Below are positions 1-8,857 of a DNA stretch of 15,357 nucleotides, one piece after another. Location of the stretch: assembly GCA_017548445.1 (NCBI GenBank), contig JAFYZZ010000009.1:1-15357 (forward strand), in the 5' to 3' direction. Source of the stretch: Bacteroidales bacterium. GTDB taxonomy: Bacteria; Bacteroidota; Bacteroidia; Bacteroidales; UBA932. How positions within the stretch are numbered: the first letter of the stretch is position 1; each line of letters starts with the position of its first letter. Made by a program: the position numbers and the translations under genes. The notes under the pieces were generated by a model. The model was not told the origin of the DNA and did no database searches. It worked only from the letters and a program-made list of their open reading frames with translations.

Positions 1-1550
1 AGCTCGGCCGCGTCCGTGGTGCGGCGCTGCGTGCCGAAAACACGGCCGCCGGGGCCCGGCTGGCCGTTGGCGCGGTTGAGGCGCTTGTTGAGGAACACGC
101 CGCCGAATTCCATACAGCCGACCGTGTTGCGCAGGAACGGGTGCAGGGCGGCGTATTTCGACTCCAGGTCGCAGTGGTTCTGCCCGAAGATCATATTCTC
201 GGATGCGAGGACGGCCTCGCTGCCCACGTAGTTGGGATACATCCGCTCCCAGCCGCGCGGCAGGGTGGCGCCGTGGAAGATGCACATCAGGCCGTGGTCG
301 TCGGCGTCGCTCAGGATCGCTTCATAGAGGCGGATCGTCTCCTGCTTGTCGCCGCCGAAGAAGTCCACCTTGATGCCCTTGACGCCGATGCTCTCCATCC
401 AGCGCATCTCCGGTTTGCGCGCCAGCGGGTCGCACATCACGTTGACGGGGCTCTGGACGATGTCGTTCCACCAGCCGCTCGAAGAATACCAAAGGAACAC
501 GTCCACGCCCACGCTGCGCGCATAGGCGACGAGCTCCGCCATCCCTTCGTGGCCGAATTCCTGGTCCCAGCCGGCGTCGATCAGGATGTAGGGCCAGCCC
601 ATCGCGGCGGCCAGGTCGATGTAGGCCACCTGGTCGTCGTGGTTCATGCTGGCGTCCTGCCAGACGATCCAGCTCCAGCTGCTCTTGCCGTAGCGGTAGC
701 CGCGCGTGGTTTCATAGCGCGGCCGCACGACGTCGAAGGCGATGGTCGTCTCCACGATGGGGGCGAGGTCCGCGCCCACGGTCAGCGTGCGCCAGGGCGT
801 GGCGCCGGGCAGCGAGAACGCCGGCTCCACGGTGCCGTTGCCGTTGTTCTCTTCCGGCATCGGGAAGGCGACGGTGTAGCCCGTGGCAGGGTCGTAGTCG
901 GACAGGTGCGAGGCGCAGTAGCGGCTGTCCACGCCCGTCTCGCTGACGAGCACCCAGCCGGCCTCGCCCACCCGGAAGAGGCCGGGGAAGGTGTAGCCGT
1001 GTCCGTATTGTGAGCGCCGGTCGAGCGGCGCGTCGAAGGAGTAGAATTCTTCGTAGCTGGGCTTGCTGCGCTTCCAGCCGGTCATCGCGTCGCTCTGCGG
1101 TGTCAGGAAGCCCGTCGTGCCCTCCGGGAACTGGAACGCGCTCGCCTCGGCCAGCACGCGCACGCTGCCGGTCTCGCCCTCGCGGGGCAGCAGGTAGCGG
1201 AAAGCGGCGTCGTTGGCCGTCAGGTGCCATTCGATGTCGATCTTGCGCCCGTCCGGGTTGGCGCAGTGCAGCACGGCGCGCAGGGCCGCGTGGTCGATCC
1301 TGGAGGCCTTGATGCGGTCCAGGACATAGGTGTCGCGGACCTGCTCCGTGTCCACGGACACGACGCTCAGCCGCGTGTAGTCGGCTTCGTTGGTCTGAAG
1401 GCCGAGGCGGGACGGCGCGACCAGGGTCTTGCCATCGTAGGTGACGGAATAGGTGAGCTGGTCGCCGGCTTCGCCGAACGCGACCTGCAGGCGGTCTTCG
1501 GGGCCGGACAGGACCGGCAGCGCGACCGCGAGGAGGGTGAGTAGATTCAT
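1..1550 (-). CDS. GH97 family glycoside hydrolase (retaining alpha-galactosidase-like), 3' end cut by window
   Basis: The reading frame is open from the ATG at 1548-1550 to the window edge (516 full codons), so the C-terminus is missing; family members are usually about 640-700 residues. A short hydrophobic N-terminus (residues 1-15) suggests export to the periplasm. An N-terminal beta-sandwich region is followed by the barrel: WSWIVWQDASMNHDDQ near 292-307, ILIDAGWD at 322-329, GIKVDFFGGDKQE at 392-404 and HGATLPRGWERMYPN at 426-440, all typical of GH97. The Asp in KVDFF (D396) sits where retaining GH97 enzymes carry their nucleophile; inverting SusB-type enzymes use glutamates instead. The acid/base is probably E445 (SEAV) or E451; I cannot decide without an alignment. 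The gene starts 9 bp after the stop of the HTCS gene on the same strand, so the two are probably cotranscribed. Expected role: hydrolysis of alpha-linked galactosyl or glucosyl residues from imported oligosaccharides. Family call is firm; substrate is inferred. Confidence 0.93.
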   Translation of the reverse strand, partial: MNLLTLLAVALPVLSGPEDRLQVAFGEAGDQLTYSVTYDGKTLVAPSRLGLQTNEADYTRLSVVSVDTEQVRDTYVLDRIKASRIDHAALRAVLHCANPDGRKIDIEWHLTANDAAFRYLLPREGETGSVRVLAEASAFQFPEGTTGFLTPQSDAMTGWKRSKPSYEEFYSFDAPLDRRSQYGHGYTFPGLFRVGEAGWVLVSETGVDSRYCASHLSDYDPATGYTVAFPMPEENNGNGTVEPAFSLPGATPWRTLTVGADLAPIVETTIAFDVVRPRYETTRGYRYGKSSWSWIVWQDASMNHDDQVAYIDLAAAMGWPYILIDAGWDQEFGHEGMAELVAYARSVGVDVFLWYSSSGWWNDIVQSPVNVMCDPLARKPEMRWMESIGVKGIKVDFFGGDKQETIRLYEAILSDADDHGLMCIFHGATLPRGWERMYPNYVGSEAVLASENMIFGQNHCDLESKYAALHPFLRNTVGCMEFGGVFLNKRLNRANGQPGPGGRVFGTQRRTTDAAE

Positions 1551-1559
1551 GCTATACGG

Positions 1560-4500
1560 TTAATCTTTAAGGTTTTTGACGAAGGTGGACGGCGAGATGT
1601 TGAACTGCTTCTGGAAGCTCGTCGCGAAATAGGAAGGGGAGGAGAAGCCCACCATATAGGCCACCTCGTTGATCCGGTATTTCTGCGACGAAAGCATCTC
1701 GGCGGCCTGCTTGAGGCGGCACAGACGGATGTACTCGTTGATGTTGAGGCCGGTGTTGGCCTTGACCTTGCGGTACAGCGTGGACTTGCTCGTTCCGATG
1801 AGGTTGGTCAGGGTCTCGATGCTGAGGTCCTGCTCCGCCATATGCTTCATCACGATGCCGTGCAGCTTCTCCATGAACTCCTCGTCCATCTTGCTGGTAT
1901 TCACGCTGTTGAAGTGCGTGAGCGGGGAGTCGGTGAACTGCTTGTAGGCGATGTCGCGGTTCCGGAAGAGGCTGGCGATGTTGGCGCGCAGCAGCTCGAT
2001 CGGGAACGGCTTCTCGATGTAGCCGTCGGCGCCGACCTCGAGGGTCTGCAGGCGGGTCTCCATACCCACGGCCGCGGTCAGCAGCAGCACGGGCAGGTGG
2101 CTGAACTCCATATTGGTCTTGATGTAGTTGCACAGCTGGCAGCCGTCCATCAGCGGCATCATGATGTCGCTGACCACGAGATCGACCTTGTCGGACTGCA
2201 GCTTCTCCACGGCATCCTGGCCGTTGGCGGCCGTGATGATGTTGTATTCGTCGGAGAGCTCGCGGGCGAGGTAGCCGCGCATCTCGGAGGAGTCTTCCAC
2301 GATGAGCAGCGTGTGGCGGCTGCTGTCGTGGTCGGTGTTCTGGCTTTCCTCGCCGGAGAACGTCTCTTCCGCCGCTTCCATATGGATCGGGGCTTGCTGC
2401 TCGACGGGCAGCTCCAGCACGAAGGAATTGCAGTCGCGCACGTTGAGGTCCAGGTAGAGCTTGCCGCCGTGCAGGCCGGCGAGGGTCCGGGCGTAGGCCA
2501 GGCCGAGGCCGGTGCCCTTGCTCTGGTGCTCGGGATCGCCCATCTGGTAGAAGATTTCGAAGATCTTCTCGCTTTCGCGGGCCGGGATGAGGTTGCCGTT
2601 GCTGTTGACGCGCAGGATGGCGGTCTTGCCGTCCTCGGAGCGCCTGAGGCTGACGCTGATCAGGTCATAGGTGTATTTGACGGCGTTGGAGAGGAGGTTG
2701 CCGACGATCTTCTCCACGGAGTCGCGCACGCACATGATTTCGAACGGTTCCTGCGGCACATCCACCTCCAGGGCGGTTTTCTGCTCGTTCGCCATCTGCT
2801 CGAAGTGGGCGCAGGACGTGCGGACCAGGGCCGCGAGGTCGTTCTTCAGGAACACGGGCTTGATCTCGTTCTTCTCCATCTTGCGCAGGTCGAGCAGCTG
2901 GTTGGTCAGCGAGAGCAGCCGGTCCGCGTTGGACTGGATGGTCAGCATATCCTTCTCCGCCTTGGGCGTGTATTCGCCGGCGGCGATGAGCTTGTCAAGC
3001 GGCATCTTGATGAGCGTCAGCGGGGTGCGGATCTCGTGCGTGATGTTGGTGAAGAAGTTGATCTTGGCGTCGTAGATCTCTTTCTGCTTCTCGTTTTCGA
3101 GCCGCGTGATGTGGCGGGCGCGGTCGCGGCGACGCTTCATTTCCAGCTCATACAGGAAGATGCCGAGCAGCGCGAGCAGGATGAGGATATAGACGACCTT
3201 GGCGCCGGAACTCCACAGGAACGGCGCCTGGATGTCGAATTCCACGTTGCGGCGCGTGTTGGGGGAGTCCGAGCCGAGGATGCTGACCTCGAAACGGTAG
3301 TGTCCCGGCCGCAGGCCGGTGAAGCGTACGTTGTTCTCCGCCGTGCGTTCGGACAGCAGGGCGCGTCCGCCGCGGTAGAGGGTATATTCGTACGTGATGT
3401 GCTGCAGGATGGAATAATTGGGCGCGGCGAAGCTGATGGACAGCAGCGCGGCGTCGCGCGACTTGACGCGCAGGCAGTTGGAGTTGATGGCGCTGTGGTC
3501 CGGCTCGTGCAGGCGCATCGTGTGGCCGGCGCTGCTGGCCTCGATGTTGGTGATGTAGAGCGGGTGGCGGAGCGCCGATTTCTTCATCTTGGCCGGTGAG
3601 AAGACCACCAGGCCGTTGGTGTTGCCCATATAGATCAGTCCGTTGCGCGCGACCATCGCCGCGGCGTAGGAGAACTGCGATCCCATGATCTGCTGGCGGT
3701 CGAAGAGATAGTCGCGGATCTCGGCGGTCTCGCCGTCGATGCGGACGATGCCGCGGGTCGAAGAGACCCACAGGATGCCGCTCTCGTCCTCGACCACGGC
3801 GCAGGTGACGTTGGACGGCAGGCCTTCGGCGCGCGTGAGAGAATTGACGCGCAGGTTGGAAAGGTTGGGCATCGGGTCCGTATAGCAGAGGCCGCCGCCT
3901 TCGGTGGTGATCCAGATGCGGTGCCGGCTGTCTTCGAAGAAGGAGGTGATGCGGTCGGCCGTCAGGCCGCGTTCGGAGGCGACGGTCAGGTGCGAGAGGC
4001 CGTTGCCGCCGCTGTCGCGGCAGAATACGCCGTTGCCGTAGGTGCCGATCCAGAGATTGCCGCGGCTGTCCTGGAAGAGGGAATGGACATAGCCGCCGCG
4101 GAAACTCTCGTCGTGGATGAAATCGTCCGCGGCCGGATCGTAGTAGTACAGGCCGCTCAGCGAGCCGGCGATGATCTGCCCGTCGTGGGTGCGGATGCCG
4201 ACACCGCTGCTGCGGTGCACGTCGTAGTGCTTGACGGGCTGGCGCTTGATCGGATCATAGAGCCAGATGCCCCGGTTGAAGGTATAGACCCAGAGGCTGT
4301 CGCCGGACATCGTCAGGCCCTGCATATTGAGCTTGGGCTCGATCTCGTAGGCTTCGCCGCCCTTGCGGTCGGGACGGAGGCGGTTGAGACCGCCGTCCTC
4401 CGTGCAGAACCAGACGCCGCCCTCGCTGTCCGGGACGATGCTGCGGACGATCGAGCCGATCATCGAGCGTTCCGTCACCGGGTTGGGGTAGTAGATGATG

Positions 4501-5453
4501 AACTCGTCCTGCTTGTCCTGCCACATATTGAGGCCGTCGTAGTACGTGCCGATCCAGACGTTGCCCGCCTTGTCCTTGTTCAGGCTGGTGATGTAGTTGG
4601 CCGACAGCGAGTGGGGATCGCCGTTGTTGTGGATCTCGACGACTTCATTCTCGCGCAGGAACACCACGAACAGGCCGTTGTCCGTACCGATCCAGTATTC
4701 GCCCGGCTTCCGCTCCAGGATCTGCCGGATCTCGCGTTCGCCGGCGTCGAACACCTGCGTGACTGTCAGGTTGATGGTCTCGATGAGCAATACTTTCTTG
4801 TCGCGCGTGGCGGCGAGCACCCGGCCCTCTTCCGCCGGCTGGATGTCGGACAGCCGGTAGGGGAACGGGGCCTGCTCGAACATATCGCGGCGCTTGTCGT
4901 AGCTGTAGAGGGAACCGTCGCCCAGGATCACCCACACGGAATCGTAGGAATCCACGGCGATGTGCGAGGGGCTGCTGCCCGGGAAAGAATACTCCTGGAT
5001 GCGTCCGTCCGCCTTGACATAGCGGTAAACCTTGTCTCCGGCCACCCACACGCTGCCTTTCATATCCGGCTGCAGGTCGAAGGTGATGCTGACGCCCAGC
5101 CGGCCGAGCGACTCCGTATTGCCGGTGTAGGGGTTGTAGTAGCCTACGCCCGACGATGTGGCGAACCAGATGAGTCCGTCCTCGTCCTCTCCGATGTCCA
5201 TGCTGGCCAGATTGGTCATCGGATTGGTCCCCGGCTCGCTGGGGCTTCGGAAATCGTAGCCGTCGAAGCGGGTCAGGCCGTCGCGCGTGCCGATCCAGAC
5301 GAAGCCGAAGCGGTCCTGGTAGGTGCAGTGGATGGTGTTGGAGGGGAGACCCTCGCGGGTCGTATAATGCTCGAAATAATAGTAAGGAGCCGCCTCCAGG
5401 GACGTGCAGAGGAGGCCGGTCAGTAACATCAGGAGCGGACGAATCGATTTCAT
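1560..5453 (-). CDS. Hybrid two-component system sensor/regulator (HTCS) of the PUL
   Basis: A 1297-residue one-protein signalling chain. A signal peptide (about 1-21) precedes a periplasmic sensor of repeated propeller motifs of the VWIGTxxGL type (for example near 52, 94, 135, 253, 299, 347, 387, 467, 513, 561 and 607), matching the two 7-bladed propellers known for this family. A Y_Y_Y domain follows (about 675-742), then one membrane segment (752-769), a HisKA domain with phosphoacceptor H806 in THEIRTPL, and an HATPase with N-box N923 and G2 box GTGLGLA at 980-986. A receiver domain carries acidic E1053/D1054, phosphoacceptor D1096, T1126 and K1148. The C-terminus (about 1192-1297) is an AraC-type DNA-binding domain. 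The G1-box aspartate is replaced by N952. It probably binds an oligosaccharide or sugar in the periplasm and activates the divergent susC/susD operon. It is followed after 9 bp by GH97, and the start codon lies 254 bp from susC. Confidence 0.97.
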   Translation of the reverse strand: MKSIRPLLMLLTGLLCTSLEAAPYYYFEHYTTREGLPSNTIHCTYQDRFGFVWIGTRDGLTRFDGYDFRSPSEPGTNPMTNLASMDIGEDEDGLIWFATSSGVGYYNPYTGNTESLGRLGVSITFDLQPDMKGSVWVAGDKVYRYVKADGRIQEYSFPGSSPSHIAVDSYDSVWVILGDGSLYSYDKRRDMFEQAPFPYRLSDIQPAEEGRVLAATRDKKVLLIETINLTVTQVFDAGEREIRQILERKPGEYWIGTDNGLFVVFLRENEVVEIHNNGDPHSLSANYITSLNKDKAGNVWIGTYYDGLNMWQDKQDEFIIYYPNPVTERSMIGSIVRSIVPDSEGGVWFCTEDGGLNRLRPDRKGGEAYEIEPKLNMQGLTMSGDSLWVYTFNRGIWLYDPIKRQPVKHYDVHRSSGVGIRTHDGQIIAGSLSGLYYYDPAADDFIHDESFRGGYVHSLFQDSRGNLWIGTYGNGVFCRDSGGNGLSHLTVASERGLTADRITSFFEDSRHRIWITTEGGGLCYTDPMPNLSNLRVNSLTRAEGLPSNVTCAVVEDESGILWVSSTRGIVRIDGETAEIRDYLFDRQQIMGSQFSYAAAMVARNGLIYMGNTNGLVVFSPAKMKKSALRHPLYITNIEASSAGHTMRLHEPDHSAINSNCLRVKSRDAALLSISFAAPNYSILQHITYEYTLYRGGRALLSERTAENNVRFTGLRPGHYRFEVSILGSDSPNTRRNVEFDIQAPFLWSSGAKVVYILILLALLGIFLYELEMKRRRDRARHITRLENEKQKEIYDAKINFFTNITHEIRTPLTLIKMPLDKLIAAGEYTPKAEKDMLTIQSNADRLLSLTNQLLDLRKMEKNEIKPVFLKNDLAALVRTSCAHFEQMANEQKTALEVDVPQEPFEIMCVRDSVEKIVGNLLSNAVKYTYDLISVSLRRSEDGKTAILRVNSNGNLIPARESEKIFEIFYQMGDPEHQSKGTGLGLAYARTLAGLHGGKLYLDLNVRDCNSFVLELPVEQQAPIHMEAAEETFSGEESQNTDHDSSRHTLLIVEDSSEMRGYLARELSDEYNIITAANGQDAVEKLQSDKVDLVVSDIMMPLMDGCQLCNYIKTNMEFSHLPVLLLTAAVGMETRLQTLEVGADGYIEKPFPIELLRANIASLFRNRDIAYKQFTDSPLTHFNSVNTSKMDEEFMEKLHGIVMKHMAEQDLSIETLTNLIGTSKSTLYRKVKANTGLNINEYIRLCRLKQAAEMLSSQKYRINEVAYMVGFSSPSYFATSFQKQFNISPSTFVKNLKD

Positions 5454-5485
5454 CGGAATTCTTTCTTTATAGGCCGCAAGTTAGC

Positions 5486-5493
5486 CAAAAATA
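5486..5493 (-). promoter_or_regulatory. Probable -7 box of the HTCS-GH97 operon
   Basis: On the minus strand these eight bases read TATTTTTG, an exact match to TAnnTTTG. No clear -33 TTTG is visible at the right distance, which fits a weak promoter. Transcription would start near 5480, leaving a short leader with a purine-rich AAAGAAAG stretch ahead of the HTCS start codon. Confidence 0.45.
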
Positions 5494-5586
5494 CTTTAAT
5501 TTTTCATTCATTCACTTTTGAAAATCATTCAATCGGGGTTTATCAACAGGGGGTGTGTAAAAAAATATATAAATCTGCACTCACTT

Positions 5587-5620
5587 TTTGAATAAATATG
5601 TGAATTAAAAGTTATATTTG
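5587..5620 (+). promoter_or_regulatory. Promoter of the susC/susD operon
   Basis: TATATTTG at 5613-5620 is an exact match to the Bacteroidetes -7 box TAnnTTTG. TTTG at 5587-5590 is the best -33 candidate, with a 22-bp gap that is slightly longer than the usual 19-21. Transcription would begin near 5627, giving a leader of about 80 nt. No Shine-Dalgarno sequence is present before the ATG at 5708; the leader end is A/T-rich, as is usual in this phylum. Confidence 0.65.
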
Positions 5621-5707
5621 TGGAGTTTTGAATGAAACAGACGACGGTACAAGGCCATTTTTAATTGACACCAAGCAACCCTTTTTTTAACCAATATTTA
5701 TTATTCT

Positions 5708-8700
5708 ATGACCAAACAACTGTTTGCGAAAGCAGCAACGATCGTCATGATTCTTGCTGCCAGCCTTCTGGGAACGGGCTCAGCCCTTGCTCAGAATCCT
5801 GCCATTCGCGGTAAGGTCGTCGACGCCAGCAACACCGGCGTCATCGGCGCTGCCGTTTTGGTGCCCGGCACCACGAATGGTGTTCAGACGGATATCGATG
5901 GTAACTTCGAGATCCGCGTTGCTCCCGGCACCACGCTGGAAATCTCCTGTATCGGCTACACGACCAAGCGCGTGGCCGCCGCTGCCAACATGGTCGTCAC
6001 CCTCGAGGATGACGCCGAGATGTTGGAAGAGACCGTGGTGATCGGTTATGGTGTCGTGAAGAAGAGCGACCTGACCGGCTCCGTGGCTTCCGTCCGCGGT
6101 GAAGATCTCCGCAACCGCTCGACCTCCGACGCGGCTGCCGCCCTCCAGGGTAAGGCTGCCGGTGTGCAGGTTATCAACTCGTCCGGTGCTCCGGGCAAGG
6201 GTGCTGAGATCCGCGTCCGCGGTTACTCCTCCAACTCCGGTAACCTCTCCCCGCTCCTTATCGTTGATGGTCTGAAGGTTGACAACATCCAGTACCTGGA
6301 TCCGGAAATGATCGAGTCCATGGAAATCCTGAAGGATGGTGCTTCCGCAGCTATCTACGGTGCCGAGGCTGGCAACGGTGTCGTTCTCGTCACCACCAAG
6401 AGCGGCAAGAAGGGCGAAGGCAAGATCTTCTATAATGGTAAGTTCCAGCTTTCCTCCATCTCCCGCAAGCTCGACATCATGAACGCGGCCGAGTATATCG
6501 CTTTCGGTCAGGCCCACGGGTACCTCTCCGACCTTTCCAAGTATGACGGCCATACCGACGTCAACTGGGGCGACGACCTCTTCGTTCCGACCTGGAGCAA
6601 CAGCCAGACCGTCGGCTTCTCCGGTGCCAACGACCGCGGCAGCCTCTTCTTCTCCGTCAACAACATCCACAACAACGGTATCTTCCGTGGCGACAAGGAT
6701 GTTTACGACCGTCTGACCGTCCAGCTCAATGCCAGCTATAAGATTAAGGATTGGCTGACCATCAGCACCAACAACTCCCTCGAGAAGTGGGGCACCCAGA
6801 GCGTTTCCGAAGCCAACGACAACGGTTCCGCCCTCCTGTCCGCCATCACCTCTTCTCCTCTGTTCCCGATCCGTGGCGGTGAGGACCGCCTGAGCGCCGA
6901 CCAGATCCGTATGCGCGACTCCGGCGTCAAGCTTCTGACCGACCCTGAGACCGGCCTCTACTGGACCGTTCCTCTCATCGGTGAGACCCAGTCCGGTCAC
7001 CCGTATGTCCAGCGTGACGCTACCGACAGCTACAACGGCGGCTTCACCCTCCGTGGTTCCACCAGCCTGGACTTCACCCCGCTCAAGGGCCTCGTCTTCA
7101 CTTCCCGCTTCGGCTATCGTATCTGGCAGAGCAACTCCCACAGCTACACCGAGCCGTACTTCTCCACCGCCACCATCAAGGCTGACAACTACACCCTGTC
7201 CGCCGGCGCCAACACCGGTTACAGATATCAGTGGGAGAACTTCGTGAACTTCAACCGTTCCTTCGGCAAGCACGACATCTCCGCGATGGCCGGTTTCTCC
7301 TTCGAAGAGGAGAACTCCGACAATGTTTCCGCTTCCGCTACGGGTCCGGACATCCTGAAGGGCTACGCCCCCAACTTCCAGTACCTGTCCTACCTGAAGT
7401 CCAGCGACAAGACGACGAAGACGATGTCCAACGCTCCGAGCCGTCACGCCAACATGTCCTACTTCGGCCGTCTCATCTACACCTATGACGACCGCTACAG
7501 CATCCAGGGTATCTTCCGTGCCGATGCTTACGATACCTCCTACCTGCCCGCCGAGTCCCGCTGGGGTTACTTCCCTTCCGTCTCCGGTTACTGGGCCATC
7601 AGCAACGAGCCGTTCTTCAAGGACAATGTCAACCGCGACATCGTCAGCTTCCTCAAGCTCCGCGCTTCCTACGGTATCAACGGTAACATCAACGTCCTCA
7701 GAAGCAAGTATGCGTACAGCACCGGTATCATGCTGAACCGTGTGTGGTATCAGTACTCTGTCGACAGCGCCGCGATGGACTACGGTTCCCTGCCTTCCGG
7801 TCTTGCCAACCCGGATCTGACCTGGGAGACCTCCAAGCAGCTTGACCTCGGTCTCGACGCCCGCTTCTTCAACAACCGCCTGACCCTCGGTGTCACCTGG
7901 TACAACAAGGTCACCGACGACTGGCTCGTCGAAGTCCCGACCGCCATGGAGGTTGGTGTTCCTCTCTACTTCGAGGGTGGCCCCGCTTCCCGTTCCACCA
8001 TCAACGGTGGCGGTATCCTCAACCGCGGTGTCGACCTCGAGCTCGCATGGCGCGACCAGATCGGCGACTTCTCCTACTCCGTCAGCGCGACCGCCGGTTG
8101 GCTGAAGAACAAGGTCCTCTATGTCGATGAGCTCGCCGGCCAGCCTGTCGGCCGCAAGCCGCAGGGCTGCGATGCCTTCACGACCTACGATGTCGGCAAC
8201 CCGCTGTGGTACCTCCGCGGCTTCAAGGTGGTCAGCATCAACAACGAGGGCGCTCCGCTCTATGCCCACTACGATGCTGAGGGCAACGAACTCGACCCGG
8301 TGCTTTCTCCGGATGCCAACACCGACCTCACCTACATCGGCAAGGGTATGCCTGACTTCACCTACGGTCTGACCGTCAACCTCGCCTGGAAGAACTTCGA
8401 CCTCACCATCTTCGGCAACGGCGTCGCCGGCAACAACATCCTCCCGACCGCCTTCCGTGTGGACCGTCCTTCCTGCAACACCTACGCTTACTACTGGAGA
8501 AATTCCTGGAAGCAGGCCGGAGACGAGGCGACCGCCAAGTTCCCTTCCGCCAAGAACTGGACCCAGCAGGCCTTCAGCTCCACGCTGACTTGCTTCAAGG
8601 GTGACTACTTCAAGATCAAGACTGTCGAGCTGGGCTACACCCTGCCGAAGAACCTGACCAAGAAGGCCAAGATCAACAACCTCCGTGTGTTCGCGATGCT

Positions 8701-8839
8701 TGACAACTTCTTCACCTTCTCCGACTATATCGGCCTCGATCCTGAAACCGCTATCTCCGGCGGCAGCCAGATGGGTCTCGATATGGGTAACTATCCGACC
8801 GCCAAGTCCGTCATCTTTGGTGTGAACCTCGAATTCTAA
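5708..8839 (+). CDS. SusC/RagA-family TonB-dependent outer membrane transporter
   Basis: A 1043-residue outer membrane barrel that imports glycan fragments using energy from TonB/ExbBD. The N-terminus is a Sec signal peptide with likely cleavage after ALA (about residue 28). A carboxypeptidase-regulatory-like domain follows (about 33-100), containing the characteristic GTTNGVQTDIDGNFEI stretch. The segment ETVVIGYGVVKKSDLTGSV (108-126) is the hallmark SusC linker before the plug. The plug (about 120-235) contains LQGKAAGVQV, IRVRGYSS, PLLIVDG and IEILKDGASAAIYGAE-like motifs, the last reading MEILKDGASAAIYGAE. The remainder is beta-barrel and ends in Phe, as expected for BAM recognition. No STN domain is present, so it is not an anti-sigma-linked transporter and regulation falls to the HTCS. 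SusD follows after 18 bp in the same operon. Codon choice is strongly biased and avoids TTA, CTA and TCA in frame, consistent with high expression. Substrate is unknown. Confidence 0.97.
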   Translation: MTKQLFAKAATIVMILAASLLGTGSALAQNPAIRGKVVDASNTGVIGAAVLVPGTTNGVQTDIDGNFEIRVAPGTTLEISCIGYTTKRVAAAANMVVTLEDDAEMLEETVVIGYGVVKKSDLTGSVASVRGEDLRNRSTSDAAAALQGKAAGVQVINSSGAPGKGAEIRVRGYSSNSGNLSPLLIVDGLKVDNIQYLDPEMIESMEILKDGASAAIYGAEAGNGVVLVTTKSGKKGEGKIFYNGKFQLSSISRKLDIMNAAEYIAFGQAHGYLSDLSKYDGHTDVNWGDDLFVPTWSNSQTVGFSGANDRGSLFFSVNNIHNNGIFRGDKDVYDRLTVQLNASYKIKDWLTISTNNSLEKWGTQSVSEANDNGSALLSAITSSPLFPIRGGEDRLSADQIRMRDSGVKLLTDPETGLYWTVPLIGETQSGHPYVQRDATDSYNGGFTLRGSTSLDFTPLKGLVFTSRFGYRIWQSNSHSYTEPYFSTATIKADNYTLSAGANTGYRYQWENFVNFNRSFGKHDISAMAGFSFEEENSDNVSASATGPDILKGYAPNFQYLSYLKSSDKTTKTMSNAPSRHANMSYFGRLIYTYDDRYSIQGIFRADAYDTSYLPAESRWGYFPSVSGYWAISNEPFFKDNVNRDIVSFLKLRASYGINGNINVLRSKYAYSTGIMLNRVWYQYSVDSAAMDYGSLPSGLANPDLTWETSKQLDLGLDARFFNNRLTLGVTWYNKVTDDWLVEVPTAMEVGVPLYFEGGPASRSTINGGGILNRGVDLELAWRDQIGDFSYSVSATAGWLKNKVLYVDELAGQPVGRKPQGCDAFTTYDVGNPLWYLRGFKVVSINNEGAPLYAHYDAEGNELDPVLSPDANTDLTYIGKGMPDFTYGLTVNLAWKNFDLTIFGNGVAGNNILPTAFRVDRPSCNTYAYYWRNSWKQAGDEATAKFPSAKNWTQQAFSSTLTCFKGDYFKIKTVELGYTLPKNLTKKAKINNLRVFAMLDNFFTFSDYIGLDPETAISGGSQMGLDMGNYPTAKSVIFGVNLEF

Positions 8840-8857
8840 TATCAACTGAATTACTTT

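Larger units (their letters stand above)
5454..5707. promoter_or_regulatory. Divergent intergenic region between HTCS and susC
   Basis: This 254-bp AT-rich region separates two divergent operons and holds both promoters, annotated separately. Likely operator elements are visible: TCACTTTTGAA at 5512-5522 and TCACTTTTTGAA at 5581-5592 form a direct repeat differing by one inserted T, and TCATTCA occurs at 5504-5510 and 5525-5531 with an inverted copy TTGAATGA at 5628-5635. AraC-type output domains usually bind direct repeats upstream of the -35 region, so these are candidate HTCS sites. Which repeat is bound is inference. Confidence 0.6.

Noticed and set aside
141..1544. Plus-strand open frames opposite GH97
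   Set aside because: The minus-strand frame encodes clear GH97 motifs across the whole interval; the plus-strand products are low-complexity.
1842..5426. Long plus-strand open frames opposite the HTCS gene
   Set aside because: They are antisense shadows in GC-rich DNA with no recognisable domains, while the HTCS frame has complete, ordered domains.
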